Shown piece after piece: positions 27,204 to 35,848 of a DNA stretch of 64,000 nt (its first letter is position 1; every line of letters begins with the position of its first letter). The position numbers and the translations under genes are program-made. Below the pieces are notes generated by a model. The model was not told the origin of the DNA. It made no database searches and saw nothing but the letters and a program-made list of their open reading frames with translations. This DNA is from G963665405 sp963665405. GTDB lineage: Bacteria; Chloroflexota; Dehalococcoidia; Lucifugimonadales; G963665405. The DNA is taken from positions 1 through 64,000 of the forward strand of contig OY762261.2 in assembly GCA_963665405.2 (NCBI GenBank). Direction: 5' to 3'.

Positions 27204-28288
27204 AACCGAATGTGCCTCCCGACACCGATTTCGTGCTGGAACTGGACGGGGACCCGTTCTCTACCAGCAATGCAAGCCTAAGTGGTGGAGATACTAGGTA
27301 CCTTTGGACTAACACCAACCTGGACTGGTTCGTTGGGGAGGAGGTTGAGGTTCGGCTGGTCCCCACCGTCAACATCTGCGACCGCACTTGGGCGGTGCGG
27401 GAGGCCATCCTGGCTGCCACCCCCAACCGGGACGACACCTGCGAGGCCGTCTCTGCCCTGGAAATGTGGGCCATCACCGAGCTGGACTTTACGGGCATAT
27501 ACGTCCACGACCTGAAGAACGGCGACTTCGAGGACCTGCCCGCCCTGAACAGGCTGGACCTGAGCGGCCAGCCCCTGTTCTACCGGATCTTCGACGAGGA
27601 CGACCCGGACGGCTACGGCGTGGCCCACGACGTGTTCGCCCCCCTGGAGAACCTGGTCGAGCTGGACCTGAGCGGCACCGACCTGTGGCAATTGCCTCGG
27701 GGCATGTTCGACGGCCTGACCGGCCTGCGGACACTGCTCATCGCCGACAGCGGGCACAGCGACCACGGCGACGGCGGCACGTCCCCCATCCAGCACCGGC
27801 ACGTCTTCAGGGACCTGGCCAACCTGCGGGTGCTGGACCTGCGGCCCGATGAGGACGACCCACTGGACGCCTCGCCCCTGGCCTTCCTGCCCCTCACCAG
27901 CCTGGAGACCTATAACGGCCGACCCTACGCCCAGCCGCCGGGGATGCCGGAGAACCTGAGCTACACCATCGTCTCCACGCCGGGCCAGGACGGGGCGCAC
28001 ACCGTCACCCTGACCTGGGACGCCCCGGCGGGGGAGAGCGGCGTCACCGGCTACCGGGTGCTGCGGAACACGGAGGACAGGCGCCCCTACAAATGCCGAC
28101 AGAACGGCAGAGTCAAAACCTGCGATTACGACTACGACCGGTACGCCCATGAAATCGGCCAGACCGGCGCCGGAACCACCACCTTGGAGGACGTCGTGGT
28201 CTGGGGAGACTGGAACCACTACTACGTGGAGGCGATCACGGCTGGCGGCGATAGCCTCCCGGCGGACCTGAGGGTGAACATCCCCTGA
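27131..28288 (+). CDS. Surface protein, C-terminal part with leucine-rich repeats and fibronectin module
   Basis: In the frame after the C tract the sequence reads DATFTVGGVEYTVGSIDLNI, then a region of leucine-rich character (LPALNRLDLSGQPL, LENLVELDLSGTDLWQLPRG, MFDGLTGLRTLLIAD, LANLRVLDL). A fibronectin type III module follows (PENLSYTIVSTPGQDGAHTV, LTWDAPAGESGVTGYRVLRN, YYVEAITAGGDS). The first in-frame ATG-like start has no ribosome site, so this is most likely the continuation of the upstream propeller part rather than a separate gene. The combined protein would be secreted and adhesive or ligand-binding; this is inference from the domains. Confidence 0.72.
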   Translation: MGGVEYTVGSIDLNINIGRMDIAIEPNVPPDTDFVLELDGDPFSTSNASLSGGDTRYLWTNTNLDWFVGEEVEVRLVPTVNICDRTWAVREAILAATPNRDDTCEAVSALEMWAITELDFTGIYVHDLKNGDFEDLPALNRLDLSGQPLFYRIFDEDDPDGYGVAHDVFAPLENLVELDLSGTDLWQLPRGMFDGLTGLRTLLIADSGHSDHGDGGTSPIQHRHVFRDLANLRVLDLRPDEDDPLDASPLAFLPLTSLETYNGRPYAQPPGMPENLSYTIVSTPGQDGAHTVTLTWDAPAGESGVTGYRVLRNTEDRRPYKCRQNGRVKTCDYDYDRYAHEIGQTGAGTTTLEDVVVWGDWNHYYVEAITAGGDSLPADLRVNIP

Positions 28289-28321
28289 CGGCCCCGCCGG
28301 GCGAACCGACGACGGGCAACA

Positions 28322-28341
28322 AAAAAAGCCCGCACACATGG
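28322..28341 (+). repeat. Direct repeat flanking a small HTH gene, copy 1
   Basis: AAAAAAGCCCGCACACATGG at 28322-28341 recurs as AAAAAAGGGCCGCACACATGG-like sequence at 28848-28867, on either side of the HTH gene at 28496-28741. Confidence 0.5.
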
Positions 28342-28495
28342 ACGAGCAGTTGAGAGTTGCGGATTCGCCCAAGCTCCGGGGCGGGCAGACGGCAGGCGCT
28401 GGCACTTCGTACTCCGTCCTGCGCCCGGATAACGGACGGCCCGGACATCGCAGTTGGAGGGAGATTGCAGCCGTCCTGCGAAAGGACCGGCGTCC

Positions 28496-28741
28496 ATGCC
28501 GCGACAGCGCACACACCACAGCAGAAGAACCAACGTCTTCCCCGGCGACTTCGCGCAGCGCCTGGTGCGCTTCAGGGAGGAGTCGGACCTGCCGTGGGCG
28601 GAGATCGCCCGCCGCCTGGGGACCTATCCCCACACCGTAAAGCGGTGGTGGATGGAAGGGGTGCGGCCCCATTTCCGGCATCAGATGGCGCTGCTGGACC
28701 TGGCCAACGACCTGGGCCTGGGCCATCTGTTCACCGACTGA
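28496..28741 (+). CDS. Small XRE-like DNA-binding protein
   Basis: 81 residues from the ATG at 28496, with AAAGGA about 11 bases upstream. The HTH reads FREESDLPWAEIARRLGTYP-HTVKRWWMEGVRP, followed by LLDLANDLGLGHLF. The basic N-terminus is PRQRTHHSRRTN. Similar small regulators occur beside defence or mobile genes. It faces the convergent helicase gene and is enclosed by two direct repeats. Confidence 0.65.
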   Translation: MPRQRTHHSRRTNVFPGDFAQRLVRFREESDLPWAEIARRLGTYPHTVKRWWMEGVRPHFRHQMALLDLANDLGLGHLFTD

Positions 28742-28847
28742 GGCGGCGCGCCGGAGAGGAGCTGCGACCGCGGGGCCTGCCGACTAACAAGCTAGTCAGT
28801 TAGTCCCCTCTGGACGGCCCGGATACGGGCTAGACCTGCTGAAACGC

Positions 28848-28914
28848 AAAAAAGGGCCGCACACATGGTTGCATAGGGGGAGGCCACCGCTGACGTAGCG
28901 ACGACCCCCCCCCC
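28848..28914. repeat. Direct repeat copy 2 and a 10-C tract in the helicase 3' gap
   Basis: The second repeat copy spans 28848-28867. A run of ten C follows at 28905-28914, just past the helicase stop. No gene is present here. Confidence 0.5.
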
Positions 28915-28926
28915 GTGTGTTGCGGC

Positions 28927-31257
28927 CTAGCGCCCCTCGCCGACCGGCTCTTTCTCCCGCTCCTGCTCAAGGGCGAGCGCCCAATCGAACAGGGAGGCGG
29001 TTGCGGGCTCCGGCTTGCGGCTGCGGCCCTTGGGCTTGACCGGCTCCTCGGCCATGAACTCCGCCCAGGAGAACAGCGTCTGCTGCGGCTCCGGGGCCTC
29101 GTCATGGTGGCCGTTCCCGCTACCGTTGACGGTGTGACCGTTGCCCAGCACAAGCTCGACCGTAGGCCCGATGGCGTCGTGGTGACCGTTTCCGTTGACC
29201 GCAACGGCCTCCGGCTCGACTTCGACGACCTTCCAGCCGTCGTCCACCAGGAACTCCTCCGAAGCGGCCTCGGCGTCCCTGGCCTGGGCGAAGACCTCCT
29301 CCAGCGTCTCGTCCTCCTCATCCCCGATGACGATCTTGCGTGCCAGGGCCATCATCAGGTCATCGCCGTCGTCGCCGAATGCCGCCAGCCCGTCCTCCGG
29401 CAGCTCCCTCTCGACGGCCAGGGAGCTTTGCAGCTTCTTCGCCACCAGCTTGAGGGCGTCGGCCTGGAGGGTGTTCCGGTAGGACATGAACACCACTTTG
29501 ACAGGGCGGGTCTGCCCGATGCGCCAGGACCGGCGCGACGCCTGCCGCGAGACGTACACACTGTAATCTGTCTCGTACCAAATCAAGGTCGGGAAGTCGA
29601 TGAGGTCGAGGCCCGTCTGCACCAGCCTGGGGTGGCATATCATCACGTCTATGCCCTGCTTCACCCTGTCCGCCACCCACGCCTCACGGCGTTCAGGGGC
29701 CACCGCCTCGGCCTTCATCACCGCCACCCTGAAGCCGTGCCGGGTCAGGATGTCGTCCATCCGCTCGGTGATGTCCCTGGTGCCCGTGTGAGTGGCGTAG
29801 ACCAGCACCCGGCGGCCCGCCATACGCTCGGCGGCCAGCAGGTCCACCAACGCCTTCTCCTTCGGGTAGAGACGCTCCTCGGACAGGGGCGGGACCTGGA
29901 CGATGATCTCTCCGCTCCTGGGGTCGAAGACCGTCTCGCCCCTGGTGCAGCCGTCGGGGTAGGCCAGAAGGGTTTGCAGGTAGGTCGCCAGCAACCGCTT
30001 GGAACCGGCCTTCAGAGCCTCGGCCAGCTCCTTTCTAAACTCTTCGTACACGGTATCGTAGGCGCTGCGCTGGGAGTATCCCGTCGCGTCCGCCTCTGAG
30101 TCCATCGAAGAGAGCATCACCTGCTCGTCGTAGGGCGGCAGGCCGGATGCCACGTCCGCCAGTCTGAGGAAGACGGTGTTGGCGATGATGTGGAAGAGGG
30201 CCGAGGGCACGAGGCCGGGCCTCTCCCGCACCACCTTGCGGTACTTGCGGCGCCTGCTGAACCTCCCGTCCTCCACCGAGTCGTCGTCCGGCTTTCCGAT
30301 GCTGTGCTCCTCGAAGCCGTACCGCTGTATCCAGCGGTGCTCGTCGGAGCGTCCGAAGTCCGTCCTGATCTCCGGGGAGAACCGGCAGAGCAGGTGGAAG
30401 AGCGTGCTCGAATAGCCTCCCATCAGAGTCCCGGACAGGCTGAGGGACTTGCCGCAGGCGTCGGCGAGGACTCCGACGGCGATGCCCTGGGCCGAGCCGC
30501 GCCCCTTGTACTCGTGGACCTCATCCTCGACCAGCAGGTCGAAGAAGCCCCTCATCCTGTGCTTCACGTAGTCGGCCAACGGGTAGCGGGCCGGGCCGGA
30601 CCTGTCGGCCTGCCAGAGGGGGGAGCCGCAGCCGGCGCAGGTGTGCTTGCGCCGGTTCAGGTCGGCGTGCGTCAGGGGCACGCCGTCCTTGTCCACTACC
30701 TGCGCGGTGCAGCCGGGGCAGCAGGGGACCCTGAAGGGCTCCCCCGTCTCCTCGTCCCGCACCAGCCTGCCCCTGGAGACGGCCCACCGCTGAATCACGG
30801 CGGGCATCCAGCGGTAGGACAGCTTGGCCTTCTCTCTGGACATCACCGCGAATAGCGGACCGGAGCCTATGGAGAAGCGCAGCCGCTCCAGGTCGGTGAT
30901 GGACTTGACGATGAAGGCGCGGGCGCCGGGCACCGTCATCTCCACCTCCCGCTTCCACTTGGGCACCAGGTGGGGCGGCCCAAGCACCAGGATGCGCTTG
31001 AAGCCCGCCATATATGCGGCGGCGGCGGCGATGAAGGTCTTTCCGGTGCCCATCTCCCCGACGACGGTTGTGCCCCGGTGGGCTTCGAGGGAGAGGGCCG
31101 CGCCCTTGATGGCGTCCTCCTGCGCCCCCAGGGGCTTGCGGAGCAGGCGGGGGAGCTTGTGCCCGTTCTCCGAGGGCCAGTAGAGGGGCGGGTAGGACTC
31201 CACCACCCGCCGGGCAATGGCGTCCTTGAACGTGTCGATGAACTCTCCGAGGTTCAT
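28927..31257 (-). CDS. SNF2/DEAD-type helicase of a mobile element
   Basis: 776 residues, start supported by GGAGGACGACACGAC just upstream. Walker A GEMGTGKT at residues 67-74, a DEVH box at 245-248 (LLVEDEVHEYKG), motif III-like SLSGTLMGG, and the helicase C-terminal motif SRQASRRSWRIGQTRPVKVV with its Arg finger, typical of SNF2 proteins. Between the first motifs lies an inserted zinc ribbon (VPCCPGC about 178-183 and HTCAGC about 206-210). The tail is Glu/His-rich and low in complexity. It is a DNA translocase or remodeller; such proteins are common in integrative elements, with roles in replication or defence. The gene is read toward the HTH gene and lies downstream of the XRE-array gene on the same strand, so the two may be co-transcribed. 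Confidence 0.82.
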   Translation of the reverse strand: MNLGEFIDTFKDAIARRVVESYPPLYWPSENGHKLPRLLRKPLGAQEDAIKGAALSLEAHRGTTVVGEMGTGKTFIAAAAAYMAGFKRILVLGPPHLVPKWKREVEMTVPGARAFIVKSITDLERLRFSIGSGPLFAVMSREKAKLSYRWMPAVIQRWAVSRGRLVRDEETGEPFRVPCCPGCTAQVVDKDGVPLTHADLNRRKHTCAGCGSPLWQADRSGPARYPLADYVKHRMRGFFDLLVEDEVHEYKGRGSAQGIAVGVLADACGKSLSLSGTLMGGYSSTLFHLLCRFSPEIRTDFGRSDEHRWIQRYGFEEHSIGKPDDDSVEDGRFSRRRKYRKVVRERPGLVPSALFHIIANTVFLRLADVASGLPPYDEQVMLSSMDSEADATGYSQRSAYDTVYEEFRKELAEALKAGSKRLLATYLQTLLAYPDGCTRGETVFDPRSGEIIVQVPPLSEERLYPKEKALVDLLAAERMAGRRVLVYATHTGTRDITERMDDILTRHGFRVAVMKAEAVAPERREAWVADRVKQGIDVMICHPRLVQTGLDLIDFPTLIWYETDYSVYVSRQASRRSWRIGQTRPVKVVFMSYRNTLQADALKLVAKKLQSSLAVERELPEDGLAAFGDDGDDLMMALARKIVIGDEEDETLEEVFAQARDAEAASEEFLVDDGWKVVEVEPEAVAVNGNGHHDAIGPTVELVLGNGHTVNGSGNGHHDEAPEPQQTLFSWAEFMAEEPVKPKGRSRKPEPATASLFDWALALEQEREKEPVGEGR

Positions 31258-31413
31258 GTCGTGTCGTCCTCCTTTTCGTGGTTGTTAGAGGACGACGCCG
31301 GAACCCGGACTGCGCCGCCCCCGCTGGGGCGGTCGGGTTCCGGCAACGCCCCCAGGCGATTGCTCGAACGTGCGAGCCCCCGCAGGTGGCGGGACTCGTG
31401 GTGCGGGACGCGC

Positions 31414-32529
31414 TCACGCGGCCCCCATCTCCGGCTGCGTCAACATGGCGGAGTAGCCTCTCTCGACCACGTGCGTCACCGAGACCCGGCCCGCGCCGTC
31501 GTACCCTGCGCGGTAGGCGAACTCGGCCTTCGCGCCCCAGGGGACATGGCCGCCAACTCGAACAGCGCCGCCTCCAGCCTTACTGCCACGCCCAGGCCCA
31601 CCAGCGCCCCGCACCACCATCCCGCTCCGCTCGCCCTTCCGCCAGCCCAGCACCTTCACCTCGGCGGGCATGACCCGCTCCGCCTTCGTCGGCTGGAACA
31701 GGACGCCGTGCAGCCTCTTCAGAACGTCCGGCGACAGGTTGTTCCTGCCGTTCATGATCTGGGAGAGATTGGAGGAGTTGATGCCGGCGCGCCGGGCGAC
31801 CTCGTTCTGGCTGAAGCCGTGGGCGTTCATCCGGTCCCACACGGCCTCCCGGTCGATGCAGGCTGGCTGCGCGGGAGCGACCTTCGCCGGAGCCTCCAGC
31901 GCCGACTCGACCCGCGCCTGGACCTTCACGCCCATGTTGCTGTGACCGCGCGCCATCTGCGACATGTAGCTGTAGGACACCCCCACGCGGTCAGCCAGGT
32001 CCCGCAAGCTCAGGCCCAGCTCCCTGGCCCGCTCCCGGATGTAGCTGCTCTCCCCGCTCACCACGCATCCCTGGCGGTTGGCGCACTGTGCGGGCGCGAC
32101 CTTCGCCGGGGCCTGCAACGCCGACTCGACCCGCGCCTGGACCTTCACGCCCATGTTGCTGTGACCGCGCGCCAACTGCGACATGTATCCGTAGGACACC
32201 CCAACCCGGTCAGCCAGGTCCTGCATGCTCATGCCCATCACGCGGGCGCGCTCCCGGATGAAGCTGCTCTCCCCGTGGACCACGCCGCCCTGCCGGTAGA
32301 CGATCCCCTGTCCGGGGACCTCTCCCAGCACCGCCGCGGCCTTCTCACGCATCTTCGGGGTCCACGGCCTGCGCCCGTTCGCAATCTGCGACAGGTAGCT
32401 CGCGGACACGCCCATCCTGGCCGCAAGCTCCTTCATCGTGAGCCCGCGCCGCCTGGCAGCAGCCATGAGCTCGGTATCGGTCCCCGCATCAGGTGCGGGG
32501 CAGGCTCTGTCAATGCTCGTAGTCGTCAT
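31414..32529 (-). CDS. Protein with four tandem XRE helix-turn-helix domains
   Basis: 371 residues from the ATG at 32529, chosen for its GGAGGAAGCGAC ribosome site; the frame is open upstream to 32661. HTH domains lie at about residues 20-68 (LTMKELAARMGVSASYLSQI), 85-132 (MSMQDLADRVGVSYGYMSQL), 150-200 (LSLRDLADRVGVSYSYMSQM) and 214-262 (FSQNEVARRAGINSSNLSQI). The second and third are recent duplicates: both are followed by ARGHSNMGVKVQARVESAL and the linker APAKVAPAQ. The C-terminal 100 residues are Gly-rich with no known motif. A protein with four recognition helices could bridge several operators, possibly the repeats in this segment. It lies upstream of the helicase on the same strand. 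Confidence 0.75.
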   Translation of the reverse strand: MTTTSIDRACPAPDAGTDTELMAAARRRGLTMKELAARMGVSASYLSQIANGRRPWTPKMREKAAAVLGEVPGQGIVYRQGGVVHGESSFIRERARVMGMSMQDLADRVGVSYGYMSQLARGHSNMGVKVQARVESALQAPAKVAPAQCANRQGCVVSGESSYIRERARELGLSLRDLADRVGVSYSYMSQMARGHSNMGVKVQARVESALEAPAKVAPAQPACIDREAVWDRMNAHGFSQNEVARRAGINSSNLSQIMNGRNNLSPDVLKRLHGVLFQPTKAERVMPAEVKVLGWRKGERSGMVVRGAGGPGRGSKAGGGAVRVGGHVPWGAKAEFAYRAGYDGAGRVSVTHVVERGYSAMLTQPEMGAA

Positions 32530-32572
32530 GTCGCTTCCTCCTGTAATGAAGAAGCGGGACCGCCCCCTTGTC

Positions 32573-32620
32573 GGAGACAGTCCCGCTCGAATCCGTGTCC
32601 CGATGGTCGGGACTGTCTCC
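32573..32620 (-). promoter_or_regulatory. 13-bp perfect inverted repeat in the leader of the four-HTH gene
   Basis: GGAGACAGTCCCG (32573-32585) and CGGGACTGTCTCC (32608-32620) pair perfectly around a 22-base loop, some 45 bases upstream of the ATG at 32529. It could be an operator for the encoded regulator or a leader hairpin. Further upstream the 19-base repeat CCGGAATCAAGTCCGGGGC occurs twice (32665-32683 and 32718-32736). The rest of 32530-32962 holds no gene I can support. Confidence 0.5.
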
Positions 32621-32962
32621 TTGGGTGGCGTTGTTGCCGTGGCGAATGGCCGGTGCGGCATCCCCCGGAATCAAGTCCGGGGCGGCCTCTGCGGAAGGCC
32701 GTGTGCGGGGCAAGCCACCGGAATCAAGTCCGGGGCAGGCTCCGTCGTGGGGTTGGGGGAAGAGGGATGGAAGCCCGCAGGGGGAGCGGGCGGAGGAGGC
32801 AACGACCCCAGTGCGGGGTGCTGCCTGGTGGAACGGAGCGCCCGTTCAAGCAGGCGCAGGAAGGCGGCGACCCGGGGTCCAAGCAGAGCATTGAAGCGCC
32901 CCGTTTGCCTTACGGGTCGTCAACCGTTGCTTGCGCTACGACAGCGCCAGGCCACTCTCCGG

Positions 32963-33451
32963 TCAGAGCCGAGGGCAAGCCTTCGCCAAGGGCCTCAGCC
33001 CCCGCAGGCTGCGCCGGGAGACCAACTTGCCGGGCCGCCAGCGCATCCCCAGGACCGCCGCATCCTCCAGCGTCCCGCCGTCTCCGGTGGGCACCAGGGC
33101 GGCAGCCCTGCCCGTGCCCTGGCTGTAGACCACAGCCTCCTGGTCGCCGAACCGCCGCCTCACCAGGTCCGTCCACTCGGCGTAGGCCCACCGAGCCTGA
33201 TGCGGCTCAGCCTTCGTCGTGTCCATGCCGGCGAGGACCGCCAGCGCACCTTCGACGTCACCCGTCTGCCTGAGCCGCCGCGCCTCGTGGACGCTCTTGG
33301 CCACGCTCGGTGTCTCCGTCGCCGGTGCCGGCTCCGGCTGCTCCGAGAACAGCGCCGCCATGAGCCGGTCGACCAGCTCTTCGAGGCTGCGCCGGGGCTT
33401 TTCCACCGTCGCCATCGTCCGCTTGCCAGTTGCCAATGTTGCGGTTGTCAT
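32963..33451 (-). CDS. Hypothetical protein of the accessory segment
   Basis: 162 residues from the ATG at 33451 with AAGGAGGTCGTG directly upstream, a strong ribosome site. The N-terminal half has a short helix (RSLEELVDRLMAALFSEQ) and a Pro/Glu/Thr-rich linker. The C-terminal half (HQARWAYAEWTDLVRRRFGD, QEAVVYSQGTGRAAALVPTG, DAAVLGMRWRPGKLVSRRSL) looks like a small alpha/beta domain that I do not recognise. It is on the same strand as the helicase and the four-HTH gene. Confidence 0.55.
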   Translation of the reverse strand: MTTATLATGKRTMATVEKPRRSLEELVDRLMAALFSEQPEPAPATETPSVAKSVHEARRLRQTGDVEGALAVLAGMDTTKAEPHQARWAYAEWTDLVRRRFGDQEAVVYSQGTGRAAALVPTGDGGTLEDAAVLGMRWRPGKLVSRRSLRGLRPLAKACPRL

Positions 33452-33573
33452 CACGACCTCCTTGTATCTTGGTTTTGGATTGCGCCCTTGCGGGCAAAGA
33501 AGAAGGGCCGTCCCCGGATGGAGACGACCCTTGCGTGTTGGGATGGGTATGAGAGAGCAAGCGGCTCCTCTTG

Positions 33574-34089
33574 TCAGCGTCTGAACCTCTGCACCGTGCT
33601 CCGCGCGAGGAACTGCCGAAGGAGCAGCGCGCCGATGCCCAGCCCGACGAGGTTCAGCGCGAAGACCTCCACGTCGCCGGTGATGAGCGGCGCCACAACG
33701 ACCAGAGCGACCACTTCGGCCACAACGACCCGCTTGCGCTTCCACCACGGCCGCTTCTCAGGGGCCTTGTCAACGTCCGCGCTCACAAGCTCGAAGGCCG
33801 TCCACATGGGCAGCCCAATGGCAGCCTCCAGGTGGGTCAGCACCACGCCGCGAGAGCAGCCCCCGGTGTGGCAGCGAACGTCGAGGCCCTCGCCGTCCGG
33901 TCTCTGCCTGAACGCCAGCCCGTCCGACCTGCCGCCGTGACAGATCGCTGTCGTCGTCCAGAACCAGCCACGCTCGAAGCTCACCCGGTGCGGAAGCAGG
34001 TCTGCGACCCTCCTTGCGCTCGGTCCCGTGTACTACTCCGTCATGTCCATACCGCCTTCGCCGTTGCCGTCCGTCCGTTCAGTAGCCAT
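33574..34089 (-). pseudogene. Primase-type zinc-ribbon membrane protein with an in-frame TAG at codon 19
   Basis: From the ATG at 34089, which has a perfect AAGGAGGT 8 bases upstream, the frame reads 18 codons (MATERTDGNGEGGMDMTE), then TAG (34033-34035). It continues in the same frame (YTGPSARRVADLLPHRVSFE) into the 136-residue body. That body has a Cys/His cluster like the CHC2 zinc ribbon of phage and plasmid primases (AICHGGRSDGLAFRQ, GLDVRCHTGGCSRG) and two C-terminal hydrophobic helices (VVVAEVVALVVVAPLITGDV, LNLVGLGIGALLL). The only starts after the TAG are GTG/CTG codons with poor ribosome sites. The gene is a pseudogene, read through, or carries a sequence error. Confidence 0.6.
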
Positions 34090-34846
34090 ACCGTCGTTAC
34101 CTCCTTTGCTGGTGTTGAATCCGTGACTCCGTGTTGCCGTTCCGACGACGCCCGCAGTCCGACGAAGAATCGAACGGGGGGAGACGGAGCGGGGTTGAAG
34201 AAGACGCAGCTCGGCCCAGAGTCAACTCAGAGGAACGGACTCAGAGGGAGCTGCTATGAAGTGGGGGAGAACCGACCGGCCTGCAGAGCAACCACAGGAC
34301 GGCCCGGTGAGAGACGCAGCGAGACCCGGGAGCTAGATCGGCAACGTCCTGGGAAGCTGCGCGAAGGGGAACCGGCCAGCCAGCTTGCAATGGCAGACCG
34401 GCGCGTGGTGAGGCTGCGACCAGTTCCACAGGAACCATGCCGCAGACGTGAGGAACCGGCCAGGGCGCAGGGCGCACTCCGACCAGGGTGTCCGAGGGGC
34501 CGAAGCGAGAGACGCTCCAACCGCTGCGACTGTGTCCTCCGGGGCGACCGTTGGGAGAGCAAGGCTCAATCCTTCCGGTCTGACCCCTGGGCGGCTGTTC
34601 GGAGAGCAAGGCTCGATCCTATGCAGCCGGTCCCGGATTCGGGGGACGGGAATCCTCCAGGTTTCTAGGCACGAAACGCTGGAAAAGCCAGAAACTGCCT
34701 CAATTGTCGCCCGAACAACCGAGCGAATGGAAGGCTTCGGAGGGGGTTTTGGGCCAACTCGACCCAGATCACTCGCGCCGAGTTAGCTCCCATTTCGCTG
34801 CGAGGCAGCAGCAGCCGAAAACCGGCCCCGGAGCCGTCTCCGGGGC
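34090..34846. other. Long gap without supported genes
   Basis: About 750 bases between the zinc-ribbon gene and the next minus-strand gene. Several short frames are open on both strands, but their products are Arg/Ser/Pro-rich and overlap each other, as expected for non-coding high-GC DNA. No tRNA or other RNA was recognised. Confidence 0.45.
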
Positions 34847-35713
34847 CTACTTCCGCCACAGCCACAGGGTGAGGACCCGGCGCACCCAGCGCAGCAGCTT
34901 TCGCTTCCGCAACGCCACCCGTGTGTCGGCCAGCGCCTCCCAGCGGTGGGTGGTCTGGCCCTTGCGCCCGAAGCCCCGCAACGGCTGCTTCTCAGGCGGC
35001 AGCGTCAACCCGTGATCCTCCAGCATCGCCAGCTCCAGCTCCAGCACCAGAAGCCGCTCCTCCGTCGTGAGCCACGACAGACTCTTCCCTTGATGTGGGT
35101 GGTCGGCCCGCAGCCTGCGCCACTCCTCGACCAGGGGCCACGCGTCTCCGTAGACCTCCGGGTCGTCGTCGGCAGCCTCCTCGGTCACGACCTGCGGGTC
35201 CAGACGCCGCTCGGTGAAAGGCTTCTTCGGGCGCAACCCCGCCACCGGAGGGGCAGCCCTGGTCTCCGACCGGCCCGCCCCGGCGTCGGGCTTCCCGTCC
35301 TGCGCCTGGCCCTGGCCCTGAGACTCGGCGTTGCCAGCAACCGCAGCCCGAATCTCGCCGAGGCCGTCCCGCAGCTCCTTCGCCAGCGCCTCCACGCCGC
35401 CCTCCAACGCATCAACACGCTCCCACAGCCGGGCCACTTCGGGGTCGTCGTCCGTCCCCAGCAGCCGCTCCAGCGCATCGCCCATGCGCCCCGTGATCTC
35501 GCCCGACTCCTCGGCCCTGACCACCGTGCGGTAGGCCACGCCCAGCAGCTCCGCCGCCTCGACGCGGCCCTCCTCCCGCACCAGCTCCCGCAGGAACCCG
35601 GTGAGCCTGAGCCTCCGCAGCTTCTCCGCATCCACGTCTCCGCTGCTGCTCGCCAGCGTCTCTTCGTCCACGCCGTCATCAGCCTGCGGCTCGTTCACCT
35701 GCGCCTCGTTCAT
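34847..35713 (-). CDS. Hypothetical DNA-binding protein with N-terminal HTH-like and C-terminal hydrophobic tail
   Basis: 288 residues starting at the ATG at 35713 (GAGGAGG upstream). Acidic N-terminus, then a region that could be a helix-turn-helix (LRELVREEGRVEAAELLGVA, YRTVVRAEESGEITGRMGDA), a predicted coiled coil (LWERVDALEGGVEALAKELR), a Gln/Gly/Pro-rich linker and a C-terminal region (SLSWLTTEERLLVLELELAM). It ends in a basic hydrophobic tail (LLRWVRRVLTLWLWRK). I recognise no family. It is transcribed away from the hairpin array and could be regulated from it. Confidence 0.6.
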   Translation of the reverse strand: MNEAQVNEPQADDGVDEETLASSSGDVDAEKLRRLRLTGFLRELVREEGRVEAAELLGVAYRTVVRAEESGEITGRMGDALERLLGTDDDPEVARLWERVDALEGGVEALAKELRDGLGEIRAAVAGNAESQGQGQAQDGKPDAGAGRSETRAAPPVAGLRPKKPFTERRLDPQVVTEEAADDDPEVYGDAWPLVEEWRRLRADHPHQGKSLSWLTTEERLLVLELELAMLEDHGLTLPPEKQPLRGFGRKGQTTHRWEALADTRVALRKRKLLRWVRRVLTLWLWRK

Positions 35714-35848
35714 GGTCGAACCTCCTCGCTCTCATCTCCTGTAGGGGGCTGTCCTGTAGGGGGTATCCCACCCCTCGATAAGGCCCCGCTCCCCCAATTG
35801 CTCGCTCCGATTTAGCAGGGCTTCGGTCCGTCGCCCCGCTCTGCCCGC

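Noticed and set aside
34241..34609. Overlapping minus-strand frames of 80-120 codons
   Set aside because: Three frames are open at once with Arg/Ser/Pro-rich products and no ribosome site, which is usual in non-coding high-GC DNA.
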